A stretch of 38,072 nucleotides of DNA from CAYRRR01 sp964426755 (lineage in GTDB: Bacteria; Patescibacteriota; Saccharimonadia; Saccharimonadales; JAGQNJ01). Made by a program: the position numbers and the translations under genes. Location of the stretch: contig CAYRRR010000007.1 of NCBI GenBank assembly GCA_964426755.1, positions 1 through 38,072 of the forward strand, given 5' to 3'. A model generated the notes under the pieces. The model did not search any database. It was not told the origin of the DNA and saw only the letters and a program-made list of their open reading frames with translations. Shown here piece after piece: positions 16,089-24,240 of the stretch. Numbering within the stretch: the stretch's first letter is position 1; the number at the start of each line of letters is the position of its first letter.

Positions 16089-16661
16089 TTAAGCAGCCGT
16101 TGGGGTGGTGTCATCAGGAGATTGGGAAAGATGTACAGGAACAGGCTCAACTGCTACATCGGCTTGATATGCATAAAGCAGAGCCACAATCGTGCGTCGT
16201 ATACGCATTGCCCTGACGTTATCTTCTGGTGAAATTGATGCATCGCTGTGAAAGCCTTGCCTGGAGACATTTCTTAAACCTATAATTATATGATCATTGT
16301 CGATGGCATCTTCTGTTTCGTCATCGTAAATAGCAATATTACAGGCTACTTTACCCAGTGTTCGTGCCTCGTATCGCTGCATAAAATCATCAGAGAATGG
16401 TCGCTCTATGATTCTCTGAACCGCGACTCTATCTATTAGAGGTTCTGGCTGCCTGGCTTCAGTCTGAGTGTGTTCACCATGCTCTTTTGAGCTGTCTTCA
16501 TTGCCCTGTCTTTGATATGCATCAAGCGCCCTTAAGTCCTCTAGGTCAAATATGCCCTGAAGTTCGTCAAGCGGCAGATCCTGCATTGGATCGTCGCTGT
16601 AATCACGCCACGAATCGCGATTATCATGAGTAGATGCTGGCGAATTTTCTCCCTGGTACAT
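16089..16661 (-). CDS. Uncharacterised protein, 190 residues
   Basis: I do not recognise this protein. The first 75 residues are acidic, low in hydrophobics and probably disordered (DDPMQDLPLDELQGIFDLED, then a Glu/Gln/His-rich stretch). The C-terminal part looks folded, with IDRVAVQRIIERPFSDDF, KVACNIAIYDDETEDAIDNDHIIIG and RAMRIRRTIVALLYAYQADV. No membrane segment or signal peptide is visible. It is the first gene of a probable minus-strand run with the CobO-like and nuclease genes. TATATA six bases before the ATG points to leaderless initiation, and a TGTGA-N6-TCACA palindrome lies upstream. Confidence 0.65.
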   Translation of the reverse strand: MYQGENSPASTHDNRDSWRDYSDDPMQDLPLDELQGIFDLEDLRALDAYQRQGNEDSSKEHGEHTQTEARQPEPLIDRVAVQRIIERPFSDDFMQRYEARTLGKVACNIAIYDDETEDAIDNDHIIIGLRNVSRQGFHSDASISPEDNVRAMRIRRTIVALLYAYQADVAVEPVPVHLSQSPDDTTPTAA

Positions 16662-16667
16662 ACCCTA

Positions 16668-16673
16668 TATATA
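16668..16673 (-). promoter_or_regulatory. -10 box six bases before the 190-residue gene
   Basis: Minus-strand TATATA ends six bases before the ATG at 16661. The surrounding GGTATATA is directly repeated about 10 bases upstream, so the exact -10 is ambiguous. No Shine-Dalgarno has usable spacing. Confidence 0.4.
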
Positions 16674-16718
16674 CCGTATATACCGCTAAAAAAGCTGTTA
16701 AATACACTACATATAGCG

Positions 16719-16734
16719 TGTGATAAAAATCACA
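16719..16734. promoter_or_regulatory. TGTGA-N6-TCACA palindrome, CRP/FNR-family-like operator
   Basis: TGTGATAAAAATCACA is a perfect 6-bp inverted repeat that matches the CRP half-site consensus. It sits just after the stop of the glutaredoxin gene, centred about 65 bases upstream of the predicted leaderless start of the 190-residue gene, a typical activator distance. No CRP-like regulator is in the window. As a terminator it would be weak because no T-run follows on the minus strand. Confidence 0.35.
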
Positions 16735-16735
16735 G

Positions 16736-16978
16736 TTATTTGATGAGCTTCTTTTCACGCAATAGTGCGTCAATGCGCGGTCGATCAAAACCGATCACGA
16801 TATTGCCCTCGATATCACTTACTGGTACCGCAAGTTGTCCCGTGTGGTTTAGTACCCACTTTTGAGACTCAACATCCTCAGTCAAGTCTTTTTCTACGAA
16901 TGAAACCTTACGAGACTTAAGATATTCCTTTAGCGTGTGGCAGAATGCACAGGTTGGTGTCGTATATACAGTTACCAT
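16736..16978 (-). CDS. Glutaredoxin-like thiol-disulfide oxidoreductase
   Basis: An 80-residue thioredoxin-fold protein of the NrdH/glutaredoxin-like type. The redox motif CAFC is at 10-13 (MVTVYTTPTCAFCHTLK); VPVSDIEGNIVIGFDRPRID contains the cis-Pro and the substrate-binding GFD segment. It probably reduces small disulfides or ribonucleotide reductase in the cytoplasm. I place the start at the ATG at 16978 rather than further upstream, because this gives the canonical family N-terminus and an extended -10 TGTTATAAT lies six bases before it. It diverges from the ATP synthase operon. Confidence 0.92.
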   Translation of the reverse strand: MVTVYTTPTCAFCHTLKEYLKSRKVSFVEKDLTEDVESQKWVLNHTGQLAVPVSDIEGNIVIGFDRPRIDALLREKKLIK

Positions 16979-16984
16979 ACACTC

Positions 16985-16990
16985 ATTATA
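16985..16990 (-). promoter_or_regulatory. Leaderless-type -10 of the glutaredoxin gene
   Basis: Minus-strand TATAAT, preceded by TGT to give an extended -10, ends six bases before the ATG at 16978. No Shine-Dalgarno is present. No clear -35 is seen, which fits an extended -10 promoter. Confidence 0.55.
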
Positions 16991-17006
16991 ACATGTATAG
17001 TTACTA

Positions 17007-17035
17007 TTGCACCACTGTTTTACCTCTGGTACAAT
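17007..17035 (+). promoter_or_regulatory. Promoter of the ATP synthase operon
   Basis: TTGCAC (17007-17012), a 17-base spacer and TACAAT (17030-17035), with TGG before the -10 giving an extended element. Transcription would start near 17042, just before a 24-codon ORF and about 77 bases before atpB. It is the best sigma70-type match in this part of the window and lies back to back with the glutaredoxin promoter. Confidence 0.65.
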
Positions 17036-17044
17036 AGGTAAAAG

Positions 17045-17119
17045 ATGATTACTCCGGCCGCCGCCAGTGTGACGACGACAGTGCCTCAAGCTGTGTTTAG
17101 TACAGGAGGTAGGGTTTGA
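17045..17119 (+). CDS. Possible 24-residue leader peptide coupled to atpB
   Basis: ATG at 17045 opens a 24-codon frame (starts MITPAAASV, ends STGGRV) that stops with TGA at 17117-17119, sharing one base with the atpB ATG (TGATG). The start lies about 3 bases after the predicted transcription start, so it could be read as a near-leaderless message. Ribosomes finishing it would be placed on atpB, whose AGGAGG lies inside this frame. The peptide is Ala/Thr/Val-rich and resembles no known protein; it is not AtpI. It may be a chance frame. Confidence 0.35.
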   Translation: MITPAAASVTTTVPQAVFSTGGRV

Positions 17120-17976
17120 TGTTTCTTCGTCACTTCGCAGAAAGCTCAGGCATTCACATTAGTTTGCGTGCAGAATCCTTGTTTAAACTGGGGCCGTTAA
17201 CAGTTACAAATTCAATGGTATATGGTCTTATTTGTGCGGTATTGATTGGCGGGATTTTAATCTGGGCCGCTAAGCGCATTAAGATTAATGGCCAGAAGGG
17301 ATTCTCGCAAATTCCCGAAATTCTTGTTGAATTTGTCGTGAATTTGTTGCAAGGGCCGCTTGGCTCGCGCCAGAATGCCGTTAAATATGCGCCAATTTTT
17401 GGAACATTCTTTATTTTTATTATCTTTACAAACATACTTGCGCTGCTGCCAGTCGTGGGGCCGGGCTTGACTGTACACACTCCCGAGGGTCATATTCCCT
17501 TACTAAGACCATTTACAGCTGATCTGAACGGCACAATTGCAATGAGTGTCATTGCGATTATTATTGTTCAAATTTTGTCGGTTAAAGAACAAGGCGGAAA
17601 AAAACACCTTCAACATTATTTTAGTGATAAGCCGTTTAACCCGATTAATTTATTTATAGGTATTTTAGAAGTATTTGGAGAGTTTACACGAATATTAAGC
17701 CTTAGCTTGCGTCTGTTTCTCAATACTGCTGTTGGCGAAATACTCATAGCGGTCTTTACGTCTATGATTGCAGCAGGAGGCAGGACTCCTTTTGCGGTCT
17801 TGCCTATTTTGCTTTTCGAAGTGTTAGTGGCCGGAATTCAGGCGTATGTATTTACGATTTTAAGCGCTACCTATCTTGGGCTTGCCATCGCCCATGCTCA
17901 TGATGGCCATGATGATGATCACCGTCCAGCTGAAGTCCCTCAAGAGGTCGAATCAAGGGGCATGCACGGTGGTTAA
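17119..17976 (+). CDS. atpB: F1Fo ATP synthase subunit a
   Basis: The membrane subunit carrying the proton half-channels; 285 residues from the ATG that follows AGGAGG (17104-17109). Several membrane helices are evident, and the essential stator arginine is Arg198 in SLSLRLFLN, where the usual FGN is FLN. ELLA-type helices continue to AYVFTILSATYLGLAIAHAHD, and the end is a histidine-rich tail. A TTG three bases upstream is an alternative start. It is the first subunit gene in the operon; no atpI is seen. Confidence 0.95.
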   Translation: MFLRHFAESSGIHISLRAESLFKLGPLTVTNSMVYGLICAVLIGGILIWAAKRIKINGQKGFSQIPEILVEFVVNLLQGPLGSRQNAVKYAPIFGTFFIFIIFTNILALLPVVGPGLTVHTPEGHIPLLRPFTADLNGTIAMSVIAIIIVQILSVKEQGGKKHLQHYFSDKPFNPINLFIGILEVFGEFTRILSLSLRLFLNTAVGEILIAVFTSMIAAGGRTPFAVLPILLFEVLVAGIQAYVFTILSATYLGLAIAHAHDGHDDDHRPAEVPQEVESRGMHGG

Positions 17977-18039
17977 GCCATTTTTTATAATAGGTAAAAT
18001 TAATGGCGTATTTATTGCGCCTAAAATAAGGAGAATTAA

Positions 18040-18279
18040 ATGGTACCAACAGTAACAACATTCGCAGCAATCGATCCGATTTTGGCCAAGGCAATTATGC
18101 TTGGCGTGGCTCTCGGTGCTGCAGCACTTGGCCTTGGATGGATCGGTGCAAACTACATGAAGGCTCTCGGCCGTAACCCAGAGGCAGGAAAAGCAGCTGG
18201 CCAGATCGTGATTATCGCAGCCATGATCGAGGTGACTGCCCTACTAGCCTTTCTATTGGGCGCATTCTTGCTATCATAA
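18040..18279 (+). CDS. atpE: F1Fo ATP synthase subunit c
   Basis: A 79-residue proteolipid with two helices around the GRNPE loop (44-48) that contacts the central stalk. The ion-binding carboxylate is Glu64 in AAMIEVTALL. The Gln in helix 1 and the ES/ET pair typical of Na+-type rings are missing, so proton coupling is inferred. AAGGAG lies just upstream of the ATG. Length and topology are normal. Confidence 0.96.
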   Translation: MVPTVTTFAAIDPILAKAIMLGVALGAAALGLGWIGANYMKALGRNPEAGKAAGQIVIIAAMIEVTALLAFLLGAFLLS

Positions 18280-18301
18280 ACCACAGGAATAAGGAGTAAA
18301 C

Positions 18302-18853
18302 GTGTCAGCAGTAGTTAATGTAATACAAATTCTAGGAGCAACAAGTGAAGAGCCGCAAGGAATTGCCGCCTTGGGCATTGATCCACTTGCTATATTGGCG
18401 CAAGCTGCCACGTTTTTACTCCTGTTCTTTATTATAAAAAAATTTGCACTTGATAAAATAGTCACTACGCTTGAAGAGCGACGCAGAACAATTGACGATG
18501 GTGTGCGATTAGGGCGTGAAATGGAGGCTGAAAAAGAGCGCCTCAACGAAGAGATTGAAAAACAGCTCCAAAAAGCTAGACAAGAGGCTGATAAAATTAT
18601 TGCTACAAGTCATGAAGAGGCCGGTGCTATTATGCGAGAAGCACAAGAAGCAGCTGTTCGGAAGGCAGATGCAATTCTGTCGGATGCTCATGCAAAAATA
18701 GAAGAAGATATCGTGCAGGCACGCGAAGGTCTAAAAAAAGAAGTTATATCGTTAGTGGCAGATGCGACAGCAATTATTGCGGAAGAAAAAATTGATCCTC
18801 AAAAAGATATGAATATGATTGAGCGCGCCTTAGCAAAGGTACGAGGGGTATAA
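18302..18853 (+). CDS. atpF: F1Fo ATP synthase subunit b
   Basis: A peripheral-stalk subunit of 183 residues with a GTG start behind AAGGAG. One membrane helix (about 30-46, AILAQAATFLLLFFIIKKF) is followed by a long charged coiled coil (EERRRTIDDGVRLGREMEAEKERL onwards) and an amphipathic end that should bind the delta subunit. It is 22 bases after atpE and one base before atpH. Confidence 0.95.
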   Translation: MSAVVNVIQILGATSEEPQGIAALGIDPLAILAQAATFLLLFFIIKKFALDKIVTTLEERRRTIDDGVRLGREMEAEKERLNEEIEKQLQKARQEADKIIATSHEEAGAIMREAQEAAVRKADAILSDAHAKIEEDIVQAREGLKKEVISLVADATAIIAEEKIDPQKDMNMIERALAKVRGV

Positions 18854-18854
18854 A

Positions 18855-19235
18855 ATGGCACGACCTTCTAAAGCAGACATAGCGAAGGGTATCCTTGCCC
18901 TAAGCCAGAAAAGAACTGGCAGCCAGTTAGCAAAATCAATTGCGGCCTATTTTGCAAATGAGCGGCGTAGCTCAGAGCTTGATGCCGTCATGCGTGAAAT
19001 AAGTCGCCTGCGTGAGCAACAAACAGGCATTGTTGAGGCTACCGTAACGTCGGCCATACCACTCGATCAAAAAAATGAACACCACATCAGGCAGCTATTG
19101 GGCAATAAAGTAATTATAAACAATGTTATTGATAAGAGTATTATCGGTGGCGTACGGCTGGAGACAAGCAATCTTAGCTTGGATCTGACCGTACGAAACC
19201 GATTGAATAAATTGAAGATAGGAGCAACAAATTAA
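18855..19235 (+). CDS. atpH: F1Fo ATP synthase subunit delta, short form
   Basis: At 126 residues this is clearly shorter than the usual ~180. The C-terminal domain is complete: GIVEATVTSAIPL, LLGNKVIINNVIDKSIIGGVRLE and LDLTVRNRLNKLK. The N-terminal helical domain, which normally holds six helices and caps the F1 hexamer, is cut to about 58 residues. ATG follows the atpF stop by one base, and the stop shares one base with the atpA start. Either F1 capping is reduced, or one of the unknown operon proteins compensates. Confidence 0.88.
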   Translation: MARPSKADIAKGILALSQKRTGSQLAKSIAAYFANERRSSELDAVMREISRLREQQTGIVEATVTSAIPLDQKNEHHIRQLLGNKVIINNVIDKSIIGGVRLETSNLSLDLTVRNRLNKLKIGATN

Positions 19236-20767
19236 TGAATGATTTATCGGTAAAAGAGCTGAGCCAAGAAGTTAGAAAAGCAATTGAAGCATTAAAAAGT
19301 ACACCGGAAGTCGAAAGCGTTGGTGTAGTGACGCGGGTTGGCGATGGCATTGCCTGGATTTATGGCCTGCAAAATTGCGGATTTAGCGAGATGATCGAGC
19401 TTGATGGCGTTGATGGAAACAAAGTCCCGGCCTTTGCCCTTAACTTAATGGAAGATGAGATCGGTGCTGTATTGTTGGGCGATGAAACAAACGTGCGCGC
19501 TGGTGCAAAGGTACGACTCACCGGCAAAGTATTGGAAGTACCGGTTGGTCCTGAGTTAGTTGGTCGTGTAGTTGATCCGCTTGGACGGCCCCTAGATGAT
19601 CGCGGCCCGATTAAAACCAGACTTAGTAGCCCCATTGAACGCCCCGCCCCCGGCGTTTTGGATCGAAAAAGCGTGCATGAGCCGCTTATGACTGGTTTGT
19701 TGGCAATTGATGCTATGGTGCCGATTGGTCGCGGCCAACGTGAACTAATCATTGGCGATCGGCAAACAGGTAAAACCGCCGTGGCATTAGATACCATGAT
19801 AAATCAACATCGACAAGGTACCGGTGTTATCAATATTTACGTGGCAATTGGTCAAAAATTAAGTAAAGTTGCGCGTTTAGTTGAGCGCTTAAAACGTGAA
19901 GGCGTGATGGATCAAACAATTATTGTTGCAACATCTGCCTCAGATGCCGCAAGCTTGCAGTATCTTGCACCGTATGCCGGTACTGCTATGGGTGAATACT
20001 TCCGCGATAATGCTGGGCACGCCTTAATTATTTATGACGATTTAACCAAGCATGCGGCAGCGTATAGACAGATGTCGTTATTGCTTCGTCGTCCGCCAGG
20101 GCGTGAAGCCTACCCTGGTGATGTGTTCTATTTGCACTCTCGCTTACTTGAACGCTCTGCAAAACTAAGTGATAAGCTTGGCGGCGGTAGTTTAACTGCC
20201 CTACCGATTATTGAGACCCAGGCTGGCGATATTTCTGCGTACATTCCAACCAATGTGATCTCAATTACTGATGGTCAAATTTTTATGGAAACAAACTTGT
20301 TTTACCAAGGTATTCGTCCGGCTATTTCGGTTGGGCTGAGTGTGTCACGCGTTGGTGGTTCAGCACAAACCAAAGCGGTCAAAAGCGTTGCAGGTAACTT
20401 GCGGCTTTCGCTTGCGCAATTCCGCGAATTGGCGGCTTTTGCGCAATTTTCAACTGACCTTGATGCTGAAACAAAACAGCGCATTGAGCGTGGCCAGCGC
20501 TTAACAGAGCTTTTGAAGCAACCACAATATTCACCATTAAGCGTGTGGCAGCAGACCGCCAGCTTGATGGCGGCGAATGAGGGTGCGTTTGACGATGTGC
20601 CTGTTACGGATATTAAAAAAGCGCAAGATGCTTTGCTGACTACTCTTGCCCGCCAATATAAAAAAGAAATGGCCGAACTGGATAAGGGTGATAAACCAAG
20701 CGACAAAACAACTACGTTAATTGTAAAAGTTGCCAAAGATATCGCTAAGGAGTATAAGGAAAAGTAA
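19235..20767 (+). CDS. atpA: F1Fo ATP synthase subunit alpha
   Basis: The non-catalytic nucleotide-binding F1 subunit, 510 residues, normal length. Walker A is GDRQTGKT (174-181), with RGQRELIIGD before it. ALIIYDDLTKHAAAYRQMSLLLRRPPGREAYPGDVFYLHSRLLER and ISVGLSVSRVGGSAQ, which includes the catalytic-site arginine, are intact. AGGAG precedes the ATG. The stop TAA overlaps the start of an extra ORF, not atpG, which is unusual. Confidence 0.98.
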   Translation: MNDLSVKELSQEVRKAIEALKSTPEVESVGVVTRVGDGIAWIYGLQNCGFSEMIELDGVDGNKVPAFALNLMEDEIGAVLLGDETNVRAGAKVRLTGKVLEVPVGPELVGRVVDPLGRPLDDRGPIKTRLSSPIERPAPGVLDRKSVHEPLMTGLLAIDAMVPIGRGQRELIIGDRQTGKTAVALDTMINQHRQGTGVINIYVAIGQKLSKVARLVERLKREGVMDQTIIVATSASDAASLQYLAPYAGTAMGEYFRDNAGHALIIYDDLTKHAAAYRQMSLLLRRPPGREAYPGDVFYLHSRLLERSAKLSDKLGGGSLTALPIIETQAGDISAYIPTNVISITDGQIFMETNLFYQGIRPAISVGLSVSRVGGSAQTKAVKSVAGNLRLSLAQFRELAAFAQFSTDLDAETKQRIERGQRLTELLKQPQYSPLSVWQQTASLMAANEGAFDDVPVTDIKKAQDALLTTLARQYKKEMAELDKGDKPSDKTTTLIVKVAKDIAKEYKEK

Positions 20768-21069
20768 TGGCTGATTTAGAGTATGATCGATGGGCTATCA
20801 TTGGGGAGGTGCCGTATAATTTGCACCCGCGGTTTAGGTACGAACAAGATGGTTCGACTGCGGCTCAGCTAACGGCCGCAGGATTTTACTCGGGAATAAT
20901 TGCCGCTAAATCTGCCATTGAAGAAGCGTTTGTCGATCAGCCAGACGTTCTTCAAAGACTGAATGAAGTCTTTCTCGTTCAAACAGACGCTCCCCGTTCG
21001 GAGGCTACGGTCTTCCCTGCCGCAGTACGGGGTGTAAATAAGTTCCGAGGCAGCAAGGAGCCTAGGTAA
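20767..21069 (+). CDS. Uncharacterised 100-residue protein between atpA and atpG
   Basis: I do not recognise this protein. It overlaps the atpA stop by one base, has AAGGA upstream, and ends four bases before the atpG ATG, so it is translated within the operon. It has no membrane segment. Visible features are WAIIGEVPYNLHPRFRYEQD near the start, a helical Ala-rich middle (AAQLTAAGFYSGIIAAKSAIEEAF) and a basic end (VNKFRGSKEPR). Tight coupling between two catalytic-core subunits points to a role in ATP synthase assembly or regulation, but this is inference. Confidence 0.7.
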   Translation: MADLEYDRWAIIGEVPYNLHPRFRYEQDGSTAAQLTAAGFYSGIIAAKSAIEEAFVDQPDVLQRLNEVFLVQTDAPRSEATVFPAAVRGVNKFRGSKEPR

Positions 21070-21073
21070 GAAA

Positions 21074-21940
21074 ATGGCTAATACCACCGCGCTCAAACGC
21101 CGCATTACCAGTGTAAAAAACACCAAGCAGATTACTAAAGCTATGGAGCTTGTATCTGCTAGCAAGATGCGCCGTGCACAAGAACAAGCGCTTAAAACGC
21201 GTGATTATTCTCGCTTGGCTCGGGCAATCCTGACCAAACTACGTGAAACCACTGACGTTACCAAGCATCCATTATTTACGACTCGCACAGTACAAACAAA
21301 ATTGTACATTGTAATTACAAGTGATCGTGGGCTAGCCGGTGCCTACAACAGTAATGTTCTGCGGCAGTTAACCCGTTTATTGAAAGAAGATGAAATCAAT
21401 AAAATTAAATCTCGCCTCATCGTAGTTGGCAAACAAGCGGCTCGGTTTGTATCGCGCTTTGAGAATATTAATGTCACTGCGGTATATACTGATTTTCCTC
21501 AGCAACCTACTGCCAATGACATGCGCCCTCTATTAAATACCATTACCGAACTATATGAGCAGTCTGAAGTTGATGCCGTAGATGTATTGATGACCGAGTA
21601 CCAATCAAGCATAGCGCAAGAAGTTGTAATGCAGCGACTGTTGCCAGCCGCCTTTTCAGAGCTGCATATTTATCCTGAGCTCGATAAAGCATTATTCGAG
21701 CCATCGCCTCAAGCAGTACTTGATAATGCAACATTGCGTCTGATTGAAGCACAGCTTGCACAAATGTTTTATGAATCACAAGCTAGCGAACATTCTATGC
21801 GTATGATGGCTATGAAAAACGCTACCGATAATGCCAATGAATTAGTGGATGATTTAACATTGGCTTTCAATACGGCTCGCCAAGCAAGCATTACGCAAGA
21901 ATTAGCTGAGATTACCGGCGGTGCGGAGGCAATAAAATGA
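21074..21940 (+). CDS. atpG: F1Fo ATP synthase subunit gamma
   Basis: The central rotor shaft, 288 residues, normal length. The N-terminal helix reads ALKRRITSVKNTKQITKAMELVSASKMRRAQEQA, the family signature; YIVITSDRGLAGAYNSNV and the C-terminal MMAMKNATDNANELVDDLTLAFNTARQASITQELAEI helix are intact. The stop overlaps the ATG of the next unknown ORF by four bases. Confidence 0.97.
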   Translation: MANTTALKRRITSVKNTKQITKAMELVSASKMRRAQEQALKTRDYSRLARAILTKLRETTDVTKHPLFTTRTVQTKLYIVITSDRGLAGAYNSNVLRQLTRLLKEDEINKIKSRLIVVGKQAARFVSRFENINVTAVYTDFPQQPTANDMRPLLNTITELYEQSEVDAVDVLMTEYQSSIAQEVVMQRLLPAAFSELHIYPELDKALFEPSPQAVLDNATLRLIEAQLAQMFYESQASEHSMRMMAMKNATDNANELVDDLTLAFNTARQASITQELAEITGGAEAIK

Positions 21941-22497
21941 GTGAGATAAATCTTTTGTCGCCCGAAACGATACAGTTAACCGAAGAAGCGGCTCAATATG
22001 CCGAACAAGTGTTTGAACAAATGCAAGCTGACTTACTGACGGAGTTGCCTGCCACTGGACATAGGGCGCATGATGAGGTCAATGCTGAATTACGAGAAAA
22101 AGATCGGACGATTCAGAAAGAACTTGACGGGACGGGTTTTGTTTACTTTGGGCACACGAGGAAGATCTGGCCGTATATGTACAATGCGCTTTTAGGGGGT
22201 TATAACCCTAGCGAAGCACAACTAGCTCAAGAAGAGTGTGGAAATTTTCTTTACGATGAGATTTCGGAACTTTACCATGAGCATCCTGATATTTATCGAA
22301 GACTTGGGGAATTTGGTTACCTTTCTGAATTAGCACCGATTACCCCTCACTTTGTGGGAGCCTATGTCGTACCAGAAAATGTCGTAAAAGATATTTTAGG
22401 TACGTTATTCATGCGAGGGCAAGAGTATCGTGATTGGGGCTGGGGTTTTCCATGGATATCAGACGAAGAAACTGGTGACGCGGAGTCGATACAATGA
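21937..22497 (+). CDS. Uncharacterised acidic 186-residue protein in the atp operon
   Basis: I do not recognise this protein. It starts inside the atpG stop (ATGA overlap) behind GGAGG and ends with an ATGA overlap into the next unknown gene. It is soluble and strongly acidic, with a helical first half (ETIQLTEEAAQYAEQVFEQM) and an aromatic-rich second half (TRKIWPYMYNALLGGYNPSEAQL, YRDWGWGFPWISDEE). No cofactor motif is evident. Its place between atpG and atpD, with overlaps on both sides, indicates co-translation with the F1 core. Confidence 0.72.
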   Translation: MSEINLLSPETIQLTEEAAQYAEQVFEQMQADLLTELPATGHRAHDEVNAELREKDRTIQKELDGTGFVYFGHTRKIWPYMYNALLGGYNPSEAQLAQEECGNFLYDEISELYHEHPDIYRRLGEFGYLSELAPITPHFVGAYVVPENVVKDILGTLFMRGQEYRDWGWGFPWISDEETGDAESIQ

Positions 22498-22838
22498 TTG
22501 AAATAAGGAATCATGAAGTTGTGGTTATTCACGATATTGATTACGGTGATTATTCGCGCGTATTGGAGCAAATTGAGTACCTTGAGCTGCCCTTTGCAGT
22601 CACAAGCCTTACTGATTTAGTTGATGAAGAAAATCGTTATAATAGAGGCAGTCGAGCGATAGACGCTATTGCAAACGTCGATAGGTTGGTCATACAAGAT
22701 TCTCTCATGAATCCCATGACCTCGTTAGTTAGGCGGGCTATAGCCGTGACTTTCCCTAGATCCGATTCAGCAATCGATTATGGAATTTTTGATAAAGATT
22801 ATAAATACAGATCATTAGAACATGAAATTGTAAGTTAA
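22494..22838 (+). CDS. Uncharacterised acidic 114-residue protein in the atp operon
   Basis: I do not recognise this protein. It overlaps the previous unknown gene by four bases and ends nine bases before atpD. The N-terminal part looks like an alpha/beta segment (HEVVVIHDIDYGDYSRVLEQIEYLELPFAVTSL), followed by AIDAIANVDRLVIQDSLMNPM. No transmembrane helix or known catalytic motif is seen. It and its neighbour probably act together, since they are overlapped as a pair. Confidence 0.7.
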   Translation: MIEIRNHEVVVIHDIDYGDYSRVLEQIEYLELPFAVTSLTDLVDEENRYNRGSRAIDAIANVDRLVIQDSLMNPMTSLVRRAIAVTFPRSDSAIDYGIFDKDYKYRSLEHEIVS

Positions 22839-22847
22839 GGAGCAATA

Positions 22848-24233
22848 ATGGCAGCAGGAACAGCAACAAAAGCAAACACAGGAAAGATTACCCAGATAGT
22901 CGGTGTGGTTATTGACGCCGAATTTACAAACGGTGATCTACCAGCAATTTATAATGCATTAGAAATCGAGCAAGATAATAAGCGTTTAGTATTCGAAGTT
23001 GCACAGCACTTAAGCGAAACCAGCGTGCGCGCAATTGCGCTGGGCAGTACTGATGGGCTTGAACGCGGAACGCAGATAGTCGATACCGGAGCACCTATCA
23101 GTGTGCCGGTTGGTGCAGAGACTTCTGGGCGAATGTTTAACGTCATTGGTGAGCCGATTGATGGCAAAAAGGGTGATTTTAAAGTTACCGCGCCAATTCA
23201 TAAAGATCCGCCTACACTATCTGATCAGTCTGGCGAAACCGAAGTACTCGAGACTGGTATTAAAGTTATTGATCTTATCTGCCCTATCACGAAGGGTGGT
23301 AAGGTTGGTTTGTTTGGTGGAGCTGGTGTGGGCAAAACCGTTTTAATTACTGAATTTATAGATAACATTGCCAAACAGCATGGTGGTACGAGCGTATTTG
23401 CTGGTGTGGGCGAACGAACCCGAGAAGGTAATGATTTGTATTACGAGATGGAAGAATCGGGCGTACTTGATAAAACCAGCCTGGTTTTTGGACAAATGAA
23501 TGAACCGCCCGGAGCTCGCTTGCGCGTAGGGCTTTCTGGTCTTACCATTGCTGAGGGTTTTCGTGATGAAGGTAAAGACGTACTGCTGTTTATTGACAAT
23601 ATCTTTCGTTTTACCCAAGCCGGTTCAGAAGTGTCTGCCCTACTCGGTCGCCTGCCATCAGCCGTGGGTTATCAGCCAAACTTGGCGCAAGAAATGGGTA
23701 TTTTGCAAGAGCGTATTACTTCAACTAAGACAGGTTCTATTACGTCTGTTCAAGCGGTATATGTGCCTGCCGATGACCTTACCGATCCAGCCCCTGCCAC
23801 AACGTTTGCACACCTTGACTCAACAATAGTGCTCAACCGAGCGCTGACTGAACAGGGTTTATATCCTGCGGTCGATCCTCTGGACAGCTCTTCTACTATT
23901 CTTGACCCGGAGATACTTGGACAAGAGCACTACGAGGTAGCACGTGAGGTTCAACGAGTATTGCAGCGCTATAAAGACTTGCAAGATATTATCGCCATTT
24001 TGGGCATGGAAGAACTGAGTGATGAAGACAAGCAGACCGTTGCTCGTGCTCGTCGTATTCAACGCTTTCTAACGCAACCGTTCCATGTTGCTGAAGTATT
24101 TACTGGCAATCCCGGTAAATATGTGTCACTAAAAGATACAATTACAGGTTTTAGGGAAATTCTTGACGGCAAACATGATGACAAACCGGAAAGCGCCTTT
24201 TATATGAGAGGTAAAATTTCAGAGGTTAAATAG
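22848..24233 (+). CDS. atpD: F1Fo ATP synthase subunit beta
   Basis: The catalytic F1 subunit, 461 residues. Walker A is GGAGVGKT (157-164); FAGVGERTREGNDLYYEM holds the catalytic glutamate region, DVLLFIDNIFRFTQAGSEVSALLGRLPSAVGYQP the Walker B and DELSEED-contacting region, and AILGMEELSDEDK the DELSEED-like loop (here EELSDED). AAGGAG lies before the ATG. It is followed after seven bases by a further unknown ORF before atpC. Confidence 0.98.
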   Translation: MAAGTATKANTGKITQIVGVVIDAEFTNGDLPAIYNALEIEQDNKRLVFEVAQHLSETSVRAIALGSTDGLERGTQIVDTGAPISVPVGAETSGRMFNVIGEPIDGKKGDFKVTAPIHKDPPTLSDQSGETEVLETGIKVIDLICPITKGGKVGLFGGAGVGKTVLITEFIDNIAKQHGGTSVFAGVGERTREGNDLYYEMEESGVLDKTSLVFGQMNEPPGARLRVGLSGLTIAEGFRDEGKDVLLFIDNIFRFTQAGSEVSALLGRLPSAVGYQPNLAQEMGILQERITSTKTGSITSVQAVYVPADDLTDPAPATTFAHLDSTIVLNRALTEQGLYPAVDPLDSSSTILDPEILGQEHYEVAREVQRVLQRYKDLQDIIAILGMEELSDEDKQTVARARRIQRFLTQPFHVAEVFTGNPGKYVSLKDTITGFREILDGKHDDKPESAFYMRGKISEVK

Positions 24234-24240
24234 AATAACT

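Noticed and set aside
17867..18094. 75-residue minus-strand frame over the atpB-atpE junction
   Set aside because: It overlaps both conserved ATP synthase genes on the opposite strand, with no start signal.
18040..18279. Na+-coupled ATP synthase ring
   Set aside because: The c subunit lacks the helix-1 Gln and the Ser/Thr directly after the ion-binding Glu that mark Na+ rings, so proton coupling is the better inference.
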